From Mesorhizobium sp. B2-3-4 (GTDB lineage: Bacteria; Pseudomonadota; Alphaproteobacteria; Rhizobiales; Rhizobiaceae), in the NCBI RefSeq assembly GCF_006442315.1, contig NZ_VFVY01000018.1, positions 1-64,000 of the forward strand: a stretch of 64,000 nt of DNA, in the 5' to 3' direction. Under the pieces are notes generated by a model. It had not been told where the DNA came from. It made no database searches and was given only the letters and a program-made list of their open reading frames with translations. Shown here piece by piece: positions 33,735 to 42,591 of the stretch. Every line of letters begins with the position of its first letter. Positions within the stretch are counted from its first letter, which is position 1. The translations under genes were made by a program, and so were the position numbers.

Positions 33735-34640
33735 TTGGCGACCACGATGATCACCACCCTCGACAGGTCCTCGCGCGCCGCCGCGCGTGGCTTGAGCGAT
33801 ATTTCCATTCGCAATCTCTTCATCATTCCGACGGTTCTGTTCCTGATCGTCTTCAATATCTTTCCGTTGATCTATTCGCTCGGCTATTCCTTCACGGATT
33901 TCCGGGCCTCGACCAACGCGCCGGCGAACTTTGTCGGACTGCAGAACTATCGCGACCTGCTCAACGATCCCTATGTCTGGTCGAATTTCGCCATCACGGC
34001 GAAATACGTGATCATCTCGGTCGCCGGGCAATTGCTGGTCGGCTTCGGCGTCGCCATGCTGCTCAATCGCGACATCCCCCTGAAGGGGCTGCTGACCACG
34101 CTGCTGCTGTTGCCGATGATGCTCTCGATGGCCGTCGTCGGCCTGTTCTGGAAGCTGCTCTACGATCCGTCCTTCGGCATCATCAACTACGCGCTCGGCC
34201 TCGGCACTTTCGAATGGCTGGCCGATCCCAAGATGGCGCTTTATGCGGTCGCGCTGACCGATATCTGGATGTGGTCGCCCTTTGTCATGCTGTTGTCGCT
34301 GGCCGGCCTCTCGGCGGTGCCGAAGCATCTTTATGAAGCCGCCGCGATCGACCGCGCCGGGCCGTTCTACACGTTCTTCCGCATCACGCTGCCGCTGGTT
34401 GCGCCGATCCTGATGATCGCCGTCATCTTCCGCACGATGGAGGCGTTCAAGACCTTCGACCTTGCCTACATCCTGACCAGTCAGCCGACGACGGAACTGA
34501 TCTCGATCCGGCTTTACAAGATGGCCTTCCAGGAATGGCAGACGGGACGCTCCTGTGCGCTTGCCTACATCGTGCTGATCATGGTGCTGGCAATCACCAA
34601 CATCTACGTCAAATACCTCAACAAGGTGAAGGAGCGCTGA
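33735..34640 (+). CDS. CUT1 sugar ABC permease 1 (MalF/UgpA type)
   Basis: About 301 residues, six membrane segments beginning with NLFIIPTVLFLIVFNIFPLIYSLGYSF. The EAA loop is HLYEAAAIDRAGPFYTFFRITLPL. TTG at 33735 is preferred because GGGAG lies 7 bases upstream; ATG at 33747 is a shorter alternative. It forms the membrane channel with the next permease, whose gene starts one base after this one ends. Confidence 0.88.
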   Translation: MATTMITTLDRSSRAAARGLSDISIRNLFIIPTVLFLIVFNIFPLIYSLGYSFTDFRASTNAPANFVGLQNYRDLLNDPYVWSNFAITAKYVIISVAGQLLVGFGVAMLLNRDIPLKGLLTTLLLLPMMLSMAVVGLFWKLLYDPSFGIINYALGLGTFEWLADPKMALYAVALTDIWMWSPFVMLLSLAGLSAVPKHLYEAAAIDRAGPFYTFFRITLPLVAPILMIAVIFRTMEAFKTFDLAYILTSQPTTELISIRLYKMAFQEWQTGRSCALAYIVLIMVLAITNIYVKYLNKVKER

Positions 34641-34641
34641 G

Positions 34642-35601
34642 ATGGCCGCCGTCCGCACTTCCACCGAAATCGGCTTCAACCGCGCGGCCGTCGTTGCCGT
34701 GCTGGTGGTGACGATCATCTTCCTGGCGCCGATCTACTGGATCGCCTCGACGGCGTTCAAGCCCCGCAATCTGGCGACGACCATCCCGCCGACGATCGTC
34801 TTCCAGCCGGAGATATCGCCGTTCGTGAAGCTGTTCACCAAGCGCTCGCAATTGCGCACGCCGCCGACGCCGGAGGAATACGCGGCCGCGCCGTGGTGGG
34901 AACGCGTCGTCTTCGACGGCGGCGAAAAGATCGTGCGCGATGGTAAGGGCGAGGTGCAGTGGTCCGGCTATCCGAACCGCTTCATGAACTCGCTCATCAT
35001 CGCCATCACCTCGACGGTGCTGGCGGTCGGCATGGGCACGTTCACGGCTTATGGCTTTTCGCGCTTTAAGGTGAAGGGGGAGGCGGACCTGCTCTTCTTC
35101 ATCCTGTCGACACGCATGCTGCCGCCCGTGGTGGTGGCGATCCCGATGTTCCTGATGTATCGCGCCGTCGGCCTCAACGATTCCCATATCGGCCTGATCA
35201 TCCTCTACACGGCCTTCAACCTGTCCTTCTCGGTCTGGCTGATGAAGGGTTTCATGGACGAAATCCCGAAGGAGTATGAGGAGGCGGCGCTGGTCGACGG
35301 CTATACCCGCATGGAAGCCTTCTTCAAGATCGTGCTGCCGGAGGCCGCCACCGGCATCGCCGCCACCGCGGTGTTCTGCTTCATAACCGCGTGGAACGAA
35401 TATGCCTTCGCGCTGATCATGACCAACCGCCGCGCCCAGACCGCGCCGCCCTTCATCCCGAGCCAGGTCGGCTCCGGCCTGCCGGACTGGACGGTGATCG
35501 CCGCCGGAACCTTCCTGTTCCTGCTGCCGGTCGCGATCTTCACCTTCCTGCTCCGCAACCATCTGTTGCGCGGCATGTCCTTCGGAGCGATCCGCAAATG
35601 A
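34642..35601 (+). CDS. CUT1 sugar ABC permease 2 (MalG/UgpE type)
   Basis: A 319-residue permease with the EAA loop EIPKEYEEAALVDGYTRMEAFFKIVLP. It has an unusually long periplasmic loop of about 75 residues between the first and second membrane segments (from about 40 to 115), longer than in MalG-like proteins of normal size. Its stop overlaps the start of the small membrane protein gene by ATGA. Confidence 0.9.
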   Translation: MAAVRTSTEIGFNRAAVVAVLVVTIIFLAPIYWIASTAFKPRNLATTIPPTIVFQPEISPFVKLFTKRSQLRTPPTPEEYAAAPWWERVVFDGGEKIVRDGKGEVQWSGYPNRFMNSLIIAITSTVLAVGMGTFTAYGFSRFKVKGEADLLFFILSTRMLPPVVVAIPMFLMYRAVGLNDSHIGLIILYTAFNLSFSVWLMKGFMDEIPKEYEEAALVDGYTRMEAFFKIVLPEAATGIAATAVFCFITAWNEYAFALIMTNRRAQTAPPFIPSQVGSGLPDWTVIAAGTFLFLLPVAIFTFLLRNHLLRGMSFGAIRK

Positions 35602-35828
35602 GCTTTCGCGCCATCAACCAGAAATATCTTGAACCGGGCAGCCAGGTGTTGATGGTGCTCGGCATCGTGGCACTGTGCCAGCCCTGGAACATGCTGCTGC
35701 ACACTTACGGCCTGACTATCATCCTGATCGGGCTGATCGGCTTCAACATCACTTCGAAGATCGCGCCCGAGCAGGAGGCCGGCACCGGTCATGCCATCGA
35801 CGGCCGAAATCCGGGAGCACGGCATTGA
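35598..35828 (+). CDS. Small membrane protein in the sugar ABC operon
   Basis: 76 residues with two hydrophobic segments (about 16-33 and 37-52). It lies tightly coupled (ATGA) between the permease and ATPase genes, so it is almost certainly translated. I recognise no domain. Rhizobial glycerol transporter operons contain a small membrane protein, GlpU, in a comparable operon with two ATPases, so an accessory role in assembly or stability is plausible. Confidence 0.75.
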   Translation: MSFRAINQKYLEPGSQVLMVLGIVALCQPWNMLLHTYGLTIILIGLIGFNITSKIAPEQEAGTGHAIDGRNPGARH

Positions 35829-36928
35829 CCCAGATCGAGCTTCGCGGCGTCCAGAAATTCTTCGGCGCCGTCCAGGTTATCAAGGACCTCAACCTCAAGA
35901 TCGCGGACAACGAGTTCATCGTGCTGCTCGGCCAGTCGGGCTGCGGCAAGACGACGACGCTGCGCGCGGTCGCTGGTCTGGAAACGATCGACGAGGGCGA
36001 CATCCTCATCGACGGCAAGCCTGTCCAGCATCTGAAGGCGGCCGACCGCGACATCGCCATGGTGTTCCAGTCGTTCTCGCTCTACCCGCATATGAGCGTC
36101 TATGAGAACATCGCCTTTCCGCTCCGCGCCACGCGCAAGAGCAAAAGCGAGATCGATGCGGAAGTCCGCTCGGTCGCCAAGACGCTGCAGATTTCAGACC
36201 TCTTGGCCAAGAAGCCGTCGGCGCTGTCGGGCGGTGACATGCAGCGCGTGGCCATCGGGCGGGCGCTGGTGCGGCGGCCGAAGGCGATGCTGATGGACGA
36301 GCCGATCGGCGCACTCGACGCCAAGCTGCGCGAGGAGATGCGGGCCGAGATCAAGCGGCTGCACATCAAGCAGGGCTCGACCACCATCTATGTCACGCAC
36401 GACCAGATCGAGGCGATGAGCCTCGCCGACCGCATCGTCATCATGCATGAGGGCGTGCTGCAGCAGGTGGGCACGCCCGACGAGGTCTATTCGCGCCCGG
36501 CCAACCTTTTCGTGGCGCAATTCGTCGGCAGCCCCGTGATGAATGTCGCCGACGCGGCGGTGGCAGAGACGACTTCGTCGGCGTCCGTCTCGGTCGGTGG
36601 AGCGGCGTCGGGCTTCGAGTTTCCGCGCGCGCTGCTGTCGAAACTCAACGGACACGCCGGCAGCGAACTGGCGCTGGGCATCCGGCCGGAAGGCGTGCTC
36701 ATCCGCCGTGACGCGGCCGACGGCTTCCTACCGGTCGAGACGCAGATCGTCGAGCCGCTCGGCTCCTTCGACATCGTCGATCTGAAAGTCGGCACCAAGA
36801 TGCTGCGGGCGCGCACCAAGAGCGGCTTCGTCTCGGGACCGGGCGAGAAGGTTTTCGCCAGGATCGATCCGACCCAGGCGCATTTCTTCGACAAGGCAAG
36901 CGGCAGGTCGCTCGAGGTCAGGCTCTGA
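35825..36928 (+). CDS. CUT1 sugar ABC transporter ATPase A
   Basis: A 367-residue MalK/UgpC-type ATPase: Walker A GQSGCGKT (36-43), Q-loop MVFQSFSLYPHMSV, signature LSGGDMQRVAIGRAL and Walker B MLMDEPIGALDAKLRE, followed by an OB-fold TOBE tail. It uses a TTG start at 35825 overlapping the preceding stop, with CGGGAGCAC upstream. Slight deviations (GGDMQR, DEPIGALD) distinguish it from its partner, pointing to a heterodimer. Confidence 0.9.
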   Translation: MTQIELRGVQKFFGAVQVIKDLNLKIADNEFIVLLGQSGCGKTTTLRAVAGLETIDEGDILIDGKPVQHLKAADRDIAMVFQSFSLYPHMSVYENIAFPLRATRKSKSEIDAEVRSVAKTLQISDLLAKKPSALSGGDMQRVAIGRALVRRPKAMLMDEPIGALDAKLREEMRAEIKRLHIKQGSTTIYVTHDQIEAMSLADRIVIMHEGVLQQVGTPDEVYSRPANLFVAQFVGSPVMNVADAAVAETTSSASVSVGGAASGFEFPRALLSKLNGHAGSELALGIRPEGVLIRRDAADGFLPVETQIVEPLGSFDIVDLKVGTKMLRARTKSGFVSGPGEKVFARIDPTQAHFFDKASGRSLEVRL

Positions 36929-38031
36929 TGGCTCATATCCAGCTCAAGAACATCTCGAAGACCTTCGGCAACCATACCGCGTTGACCGGGCTCGATCTCG
37001 ACATTGCCGATGGCGAGTTCTTCGTCCTGCTCGGCGAGACCGGTGCCGGCAAGACGACAACGCTGCGGCTGATCGCCGGACTGGAGAAGCCGAGCGAGGG
37101 GCAGGTCCTGATCGACGGCGTCGATGTCGCCGACTGGGGCGCGGCCGAGCGCGACGTGGCGCTGGTGTTGCAGCAATACTCGCTCTATCCGCGCTATACG
37201 GTGCGCGAAAATCTCGAATTTCCGCTGAAGCCGAAGATCCGCCGGTTGCCCGACGCCGAGATCAAGGACCGTGTCGACCGCGCCGCCCGCACACTCAGGA
37301 TCGAGCACCTGCTCGACCGCAAGACCGACCGGCTGTCAGGCGGCGAGATGCAGCGCGTCTCGATCGGCCGCGCCATCGTGCGCAAGCCGCGCGTCTTCCT
37401 GATGGACGAGCCTCTGTCGGCGCTCGACGCCAAGTTGCGCGAGGCGTTGCGTACCGAGTTGAAGAATCTTCAGATGCAGCTCGGCGCCACCTTCCTGTTC
37501 GTCACCCATGACCAGATCGAGGCGATGTCAATGGGCGACAAGGTGGGCGTGCTCAACCATGGCCGCATCATCCAGACTGGCACACCGCACGAGATCTACA
37601 ACAATCCGCGCGACACCTATGTGGCGAGCTTCGTCGGCTCGCCGCCGATGAACCTTATCGACGGAAAGCTGGTGAATGGCCGCGCGGTGATGACGCCGCT
37701 GAATTTCGAGTTGCCCTTTTCAGGGGGAACCAAGACTTATGGGGGAGCCAAGACGGGCGCGGCGACGGAAGGGCGCCCGCTCGTCTTCGGCATCCGTCCC
37801 GAGGACGTCTATCTGGAGAGCGGCGCACCGGTCGAGGCACGCGTCCATGATGTCGAGAACCATGGCGTGGAGAAGATCCTGACCTTGCGGGTCGGCGACA
37901 TCACCTTGCGTGCCACCGTGCCGGCAAGGACGGATGTCGCGATCGAGCAGCCGGTGCGCTTTGCCTGGAATCCGGACAAGGTCGTCATGTTCGACAAGGG
38001 CAGTGGCGTCAATCTGCGCCACGCCTCATAG
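36928..38031 (+). CDS. CUT1 sugar ABC transporter ATPase B
   Basis: A 367-residue MalK-like ATPase with Walker A GETGAGKT (36-43), signature LSGGEMQRVSIGRAIV, Walker B FLMDEPLSALDAKLRE and a TOBE domain. Its ATG overlaps the stop of ATPase A by one base (TGATG). Two consecutive, non-identical ATPases in a CUT1 operon are unusual except in glycerol-type transporters of rhizobia, and imply an asymmetric ATPase pair. Confidence 0.92.
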   Translation: MAHIQLKNISKTFGNHTALTGLDLDIADGEFFVLLGETGAGKTTTLRLIAGLEKPSEGQVLIDGVDVADWGAAERDVALVLQQYSLYPRYTVRENLEFPLKPKIRRLPDAEIKDRVDRAARTLRIEHLLDRKTDRLSGGEMQRVSIGRAIVRKPRVFLMDEPLSALDAKLREALRTELKNLQMQLGATFLFVTHDQIEAMSMGDKVGVLNHGRIIQTGTPHEIYNNPRDTYVASFVGSPPMNLIDGKLVNGRAVMTPLNFELPFSGGTKTYGGAKTGAATEGRPLVFGIRPEDVYLESGAPVEARVHDVENHGVEKILTLRVGDITLRATVPARTDVAIEQPVRFAWNPDKVVMFDKGSGVNLRHAS

Positions 38032-38036
38032 GGCAG

Positions 38037-38468
38037 TTATTTCGGCAGGTAGGTCTGATAAGGCGTGTCGTTGATCAGCAGGATCACGCATTCCGTCTGC
38101 GAGAGGCAGGCGTCGTCATGCATCTCGTTGGCTTTCTGGGTCCAGTAGGATCCAGGCGGCAGTTCGACCTTGGTCGCCTCGCCGCCTTCCATCTGCCAGT
38201 GCGCCCATAGGCCCTGGATGACCACCGCGCGATAATCGGCGGTGTGCGCGTGAACAGGGGCGCGCCAATTGCCCGGGACTTTCAGCAATGTTCCGGCAGG
38301 ACCGCTGGCCCTTTCGCCCCACAGCGGTCCCAGGCGCTGCGGCTGGTCCGGCGCCTCGGCAACGTAAGGGATCTTGCCTGCCGGAAGATAGCTGTCCTCG
38401 AGAGCGAATGCCTTCATGGGAATGACGGACAGGACGGCGAGCGCGAGCAGTGCGAAACGACTGGCCAT
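38037..38468 (-). CDS. Periplasmic cupin-fold protein
   Basis: A 143-residue protein with a signal peptide cut near Ala22 (MKAFA). The mature part has a cupin-like core: VHAHTADYRAVVIQGLWAHW followed by LPPGSYWTQKANEMHDD, with several histidines that could bind metal. Two cysteines (CLSQTEC) near the C-terminus could form a disulfide. AGGAGG lies before the ATG. It converges on the sugar importer operon with a 5-base gap. Function unknown. Confidence 0.75.
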   Translation of the reverse strand: MASRFALLALAVLSVIPMKAFALEDSYLPAGKIPYVAEAPDQPQRLGPLWGERASGPAGTLLKVPGNWRAPVHAHTADYRAVVIQGLWAHWQMEGGEATKVELPPGSYWTQKANEMHDDACLSQTECVILLINDTPYQTYLPK

Positions 38469-38586
38469 GGATTTCCTCCTCTGCGGTCGAGATTATCCGC
38501 AGCAGCCCGGCCGGCAATGACATTGCGTCCAAAAGACCTGGCAATTCCTCCAGGGCAAGGCTCGCAAGCAATCTGGCCGCCTGACG

Positions 38587-39558
38587 TCAGGCCGGACCGT
38601 CGCCACCACCCATGTGGCGCAGATGGCTTGGCGCGACACCCATCACCCGCTTGAAGGCGCGGCTGAAGGAGGCTTCCGAATCATAGCCCAGCCGCGCCGC
38701 GGCGACCGATACCCGCATGCCATCCCGGGCCAGCCATTGCCGGGCCTGGTGCATGCGCACGCGCAGCACATATTTGGCCGGAGTCTCACCGACGACGGTG
38801 GCGAAGCGCTGGGCAAAGGCGGAGCGCGAGGCTCCCATCATCCGCGCCAGCGCCTCGACGCTCCAATCGCGATCTGGTTGCAAATGGATGGTTGCCAGCA
38901 CCTTGCCGATGTCGGGATTGCGGACGGCGGCGATCCAGCCGGTGGCATCGCCGCAGCCATTCTCGACCCAGGAGCGGATTATCGTGGCGGCGAGCACGTC
39001 GGCAAGGCGGGCAAGGATCCCGCCGGAGCCGACCCGGTCCATCGTCACCTCGCCGGCCATCGCGTCGAGCAGATGCTGGATGCCCGGCGCGTTCGCCATC
39101 AGCTTATGCGCCTGCATCAGGTTGGGCATCATCTCGAGCAGCGGATGCGAGCCGTCGAGATTGAAATGCATGCTGCCGCAAAACAGCAAGGTCTTGGGAC
39201 CGGCGCACTCGTTGGAGACGTCGTATATGTTCTCGCACACCGGCTCGATCGTGTAGCGGCCGATCGACACCGGTGGCACACCAGGCGCACTGGCCAGGAC
39301 ATGCTCATCACCGCGCGGGATCAGGAGCGCGTCGCCCACCGAAAGTTCGACCCATTCCCTGGCCGGTGAGAACAGCCAGCAACCCTGCTGGCCGATGAAA
39401 TGAAACCGCGCCGCCTTCTGTGCGGGAAAGGAAACGGCCCAGGGCTCGCCCAACACGCAGCGGCCGTAGTCGACGCCATCGAGCCGCAACCCACGCAACA
39501 TGTCGGTCAGCGGATCGCCTGATGTCGGCAACGTCATTTTGGACGAATTGTAATTCAT
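38587..39558 (-). CDS. AraC family transcriptional regulator (cupin_6 type)
   Basis: About 323 residues. An N-terminal cupin-like sensing domain (LGEPWAVSFPAQKAARFHFIGQQG read in parts) precedes a C-terminal AraC DNA-binding domain with MMGASRSAFAQRFATVVGE and RLGYDSEASFSRAFKRVMGVAP. The start is uncertain: ATG at 39558 is used, with ATG at 39537 possible. It is divergent from the MFS gene and shares with it a region containing a 29-bp inverted repeat. Confidence 0.87.
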   Translation of the reverse strand: MNYNSSKMTLPTSGDPLTDMLRGLRLDGVDYGRCVLGEPWAVSFPAQKAARFHFIGQQGCWLFSPAREWVELSVGDALLIPRGDEHVLASAPGVPPVSIGRYTIEPVCENIYDVSNECAGPKTLLFCGSMHFNLDGSHPLLEMMPNLMQAHKLMANAPGIQHLLDAMAGEVTMDRVGSGGILARLADVLAATIIRSWVENGCGDATGWIAAVRNPDIGKVLATIHLQPDRDWSVEALARMMGASRSAFAQRFATVVGETPAKYVLRVRMHQARQWLARDGMRVSVAAARLGYDSEASFSRAFKRVMGVAPSHLRHMGGGDGPA

Positions 39559-39601
39559 TTCGGTGTTTTTAGCATGGAAACTCCAATCCGTCACTCCCAT
39601 G

Positions 39602-39630
39602 TTGCATTGCAGCCAAATGCTGCACTGCAA
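39602..39630. promoter_or_regulatory. Large inverted repeat, probable AraC-type operator
   Basis: Two 12-bp arms, TTGCATTGCAGC and GCTGCACTGCAA, pair at 11 of 12 positions around CAAAT. The right arm's CTGCAAAC-A-AACCG extension recurs with one change at 39717-39730, directly before the MFS gene. Position and repetition suggest a regulator-binding array. Confidence 0.6.
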
Positions 39631-39740
39631 ACAAACCGAAGGCCGGCCGAATAGCCAAACCACGACGGGGAGGCATGTAACGGGTGGAGCCCGAGCCGGT
39701 CATTTTCTATGTGGCGCTGCAAACAGACCGGAGACTGACC

Positions 39741-40955
39741 ATGGCCGAACCCGCGACAGGCGTCATCGATGCCGCCCTATTGAATCCCGCAGAATCCGAT
39801 GAACGAACCGAGCCGGCCTGGGGTGCCGTGGTCTCGCTGGCGCTTGGCGTTTTCGGGTTGGTCACCGCCGAATTCCTGCCCGCCAGCCTTCTGACGCCGA
39901 TGGCGCGCGATCTCGGCGTCAGCGAAGGCGTCGCCGGGCAGGCGGTGACGGCAACCGCCATCGTCGGCGCCATCGCCGCGCCCACCATGGCGATCATCAC
40001 GAGGCGCATGGACCGCAGGCTGGTGATGTGGATGCTGACGGTGTTCCTGATCCTGTCCAACCTCCTGGCCACCTTTGCCTCGTCGCTCACCACGCTTATG
40101 CTCGCCCGCGTCGTGCTCGGCGTGGCCCTTGGCGGCTTCTGGGCGATGTCGGCGGCCATGGCGCTGCGGCTGGTGCCGATGCGGCTGATGCCGCGCGCCA
40201 TGTCGATCATCCTCACCGGCGTGTCGCTGGCTACCGTCACCGCGGCTCCGGTCGGCGCCTATGTCGGCGACGTCTGGGGATGGCGCACGGCCTTCATGAT
40301 CGCGACCATCGTCGGGGCGTTGGCGTTGCTGGTGCAACTGGCCACCATTCCGAAGCTGCCGCCGGTGGGTGTCGCGAGCTTCCGCACTTTGCTCGAAGTG
40401 CTGGAGCGGCCGTCGATCAGGGTCGCCTTGCTGGTCGTGTTGCTGGTCGCGTCCGGGCACTTTGCCGGCTTCACCTATGTGCGTCCCTTCCTCGAGAAGG
40501 TGCCGGTGCTCAAGATCGAGACGATCTCGCTGGTGCTGCTGGCCTACGGCATTGGCGGATTCTTCGGCAACATCGCCGGCGGCTTCCTGGCCGAACGAAA
40601 CCTCAAGGCCGCGGTGGCGCTGGCGCCCCTGCTGATTGCGCTGGCGGCCGCCTCGATGCTGATCCTTGGCGCCTCGCCGACGATCGCCGCCGTTGCCGTC
40701 GCGGGGTGGGGTTTTGCGTTCGGTGCGGTGCCGGTCGGGCTGCAGAGCTGGCTGGTGCGGGCAGCGCCCGACCAAGCCGAAAGCGCCGGCGGCCTGATGG
40801 TGGCAACCTTCCAGGTGGCGATTGCGATGGGCGCCGTCTTTGGCGGCCTGCTGGTCGACCATGCCGGCGTCGCCAGCGCCTTTGCCTATTGCGGCTTCGC
40901 CACGCTGCTGGCGGCTATCGTGGTGTTCCTGCGCGGCCCGAAGCAGGCCGGATAA
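39741..40955 (+). CDS. MFS transporter (NepI/AraJ-type efflux)
   Basis: A 404-residue major facilitator protein with twelve predicted membrane segments in two halves. The conserved loop between segments 2 and 3 (RRMDRRLVMW) and the segment LGVALGGFWAMSAAMALRLVP, typical of the NepI/AraJ drug-proton antiporter group, are visible. ATG at 39741 has GGAGA before it. It probably exports a compound sensed by the divergent AraC regulator. Confidence 0.9.
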   Translation: MAEPATGVIDAALLNPAESDERTEPAWGAVVSLALGVFGLVTAEFLPASLLTPMARDLGVSEGVAGQAVTATAIVGAIAAPTMAIITRRMDRRLVMWMLTVFLILSNLLATFASSLTTLMLARVVLGVALGGFWAMSAAMALRLVPMRLMPRAMSIILTGVSLATVTAAPVGAYVGDVWGWRTAFMIATIVGALALLVQLATIPKLPPVGVASFRTLLEVLERPSIRVALLVVLLVASGHFAGFTYVRPFLEKVPVLKIETISLVLLAYGIGGFFGNIAGGFLAERNLKAAVALAPLLIALAAASMLILGASPTIAAVAVAGWGFAFGAVPVGLQSWLVRAAPDQAESAGGLMVATFQVAIAMGAVFGGLLVDHAGVASAFAYCGFATLLAAIVVFLRGPKQAG

Positions 40956-40980
40956 TCCCTGCCAGTAGCGATCCCTGGCA

Positions 40981-41013
40981 ACGGCCCGAGAACCATCATG
41001 GCTCTCGGGCCGT
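40981..41013. terminator. Bidirectional terminator between MFS and TetR genes
   Basis: A perfect 11-bp stem (ACGGCCCGAGA / TCTCGGGCCGT) with an 11-base loop lies between two convergent genes; the loop contains the TetR stop codon. It is followed by TTGCGTT on the plus strand. Confidence 0.65.
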
Positions 41014-41574
41014 TTGCGTTGTGACGGTGGCAATGAATCGGTTGAGACTGTCCTCGACATAGACGGCCACTTCGATGGTCGGATCAAAGCTCCACCACAA
41101 GAGCGAGCCTTGCCAATGCGACGCCATCAGCAGGCCGACGTCTTGCGGCGGGTCGTCGATTTCAGCGAAGCAAGCCGCAAGAGCGGCGCACAGGAATGCC
41201 TTCCAGGCCGCGCCGCGTGCCCTCAGCACTGGATCGCGCAGATCCTCGCGCAAGACGAGCAGGCCCTCGGCATAGGCTTGGATGCCGCCATAGCCTTGCG
41301 ACAGCGCCACCAGCAACTTCACCGCGCCGACCGGGGTCTTGGGCATGCTGGCGGCCAAGGCCCCGGTCCTGTCGTCGAGACCATCCCAGGCATGCAGCAA
41401 TGTGCGCTGCTTCAATTGCGCCTTGTTTCTGAAGCGCTGCACCAAGGTTGCGCCGGACAGGCCGCAGGCTTTTGCCAGGCGCTCGAAGGTGAGCGCCTCC
41501 GGGCCGTACTCGTGGATCAGCCGCAATGCGGCTTCCAGCACCTGCTCATTGGACCGGGTCTTGGGACGGGTCAT
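40996..41574 (-). CDS. TetR family transcriptional regulator
   Basis: A 192-residue regulator with an N-terminal TetR domain (residues about 8-55: SNEQVLEAALRLIHEYGPEALTFERLAKACGLSGATLVQRF read in parts). The C-terminal ligand domain ends at Pro192. ATG at 41574 was chosen over an upstream Met whose frame runs through the palindrome at 41596. It is divergent from an SDR gene, the probable target. Confidence 0.87.
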   Translation of the reverse strand: MTRPKTRSNEQVLEAALRLIHEYGPEALTFERLAKACGLSGATLVQRFRNKAQLKQRTLLHAWDGLDDRTGALAASMPKTPVGAVKLLVALSQGYGGIQAYAEGLLVLREDLRDPVLRARGAAWKAFLCAALAACFAEIDDPPQDVGLLMASHWQGSLLWWSFDPTIEVAVYVEDSLNRFIATVTTQTAREP

Positions 41575-41595
41575 CTTGACATTCCAATATAACCG

Positions 41596-41605
41596 AATGA
41601 TCATT
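41596..41605. promoter_or_regulatory. Palindrome between TetR and SDR genes
   Basis: AATGATCATT, a perfect 10-bp palindrome, lies 21 bases before the TetR start and 66 bases before the SDR start. It is a candidate TetR operator; short AT-rich symmetry makes chance possible. Confidence 0.35.
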
Positions 41606-41671
41606 TATATATGATGGGAGCGGCGCGAGCCAGCCCGTATTTCATCGATGGTGCTGTCTTGGGAGAGCTCA

Positions 41672-42580
41672 ATGACGTTGCAAGGGAAAGTTGCCCTGGT
41701 TGCCGGCGGCACACGAGGCGCCGGGCGCGGCATAGCGGTCGAACTCGGCGCCGCCGGCGCCACCGTCTATGTCACCGGGCGGAGCATGCGCGGCCATCCA
41801 TCCGAATATGCCCGGCCAGAGACCATCGAGGAGACGGCGGAATTGGTCGGCGCGAATGGCGGCAAGGGCATCGCCGTGAAGGTCGATCATCTCATTGCAG
41901 ATGACGTACGCGGACTGGTCGGGCGCATCCGCGCGGAACAGGGTCGTCTCGACATTCTGGTCAACGACATCTGGGGCGGCGAAAAGCTGTTCGAATGGGA
42001 CAAGCCGGTCTGGGAGCACAATCTGGAGAACGGCTTGCGCATGCTTCGGCTCGCCATCGACACGCATCTGATCACAGCGCACCATGCCCTGCCGCTGATG
42101 ATCGAGCGGCCGGGCGGGCTGCTGGTCGAGATCACCGACGGCACCGCCGAATACAATGCCGAGCATTATCGCCTGTCGCCCTTCTACGACCTTGCCAAGG
42201 TGGCGGTGAACCGCATGGCCTGGGCTCATGCCAAGGACCTTGCAAGGCACGGCGCCACGTCGGTCTCGCTGACGCCCGGCTGGATGCGTTCGGAAATGAT
42301 GCTGGAGATTTATGGCGTCGCCGAAGAGAACTGGCGCGATGCCACGCAGAAAGTGCCGCATTTCGTCATTTCCGAAACGCCGCGCTTTGTCGGCCGTGCC
42401 GTGGCTGCCCTGGCTGCGGATCCCGATCGTTCGCGCTGGAACGGGCAGTCGCTGTCCAGCGGCGGACTGGCGCAGATCTACGGCTTTACCGATCTAGACG
42501 GGTCGCGCCCCGATGCCTGGCGCTATGTTCCGGAAGTCCAGGACGCCGGCAAGCCGGCCGATGCGACAGGCTACCGGTAA
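41672..42580 (+). CDS. Short-chain dehydrogenase/reductase
   Basis: A 302-residue SDR with the nucleotide motif GGTRGAGRGIA (13-23), VNDIWGG in place of the usual NNAG, and Tyr-Asp-Leu-Ala-Lys as the catalytic Tyr-X3-Lys. It resembles DHRS1-like SDRs, which share the W-containing loop and a longer C-terminus. ATG at 41672 has GGGAGAG upstream. It is controlled, presumably, by the divergent TetR regulator. The substrate is unknown. Confidence 0.88.
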   Translation: MTLQGKVALVAGGTRGAGRGIAVELGAAGATVYVTGRSMRGHPSEYARPETIEETAELVGANGGKGIAVKVDHLIADDVRGLVGRIRAEQGRLDILVNDIWGGEKLFEWDKPVWEHNLENGLRMLRLAIDTHLITAHHALPLMIERPGGLLVEITDGTAEYNAEHYRLSPFYDLAKVAVNRMAWAHAKDLARHGATSVSLTPGWMRSEMMLEIYGVAEENWRDATQKVPHFVISETPRFVGRAVAALAADPDRSRWNGQSLSSGGLAQIYGFTDLDGSRPDAWRYVPEVQDAGKPADATGYR

Positions 42581-42591
42581 GGCGGCAGGCT

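Noticed and set aside
39558..39575. A possible six-codon leader frame before the AraC gene
   Set aside because: ATG followed by five codons and TGA precedes the proposed start, but the start itself is uncertain and there is no attenuation structure, so it may be chance.
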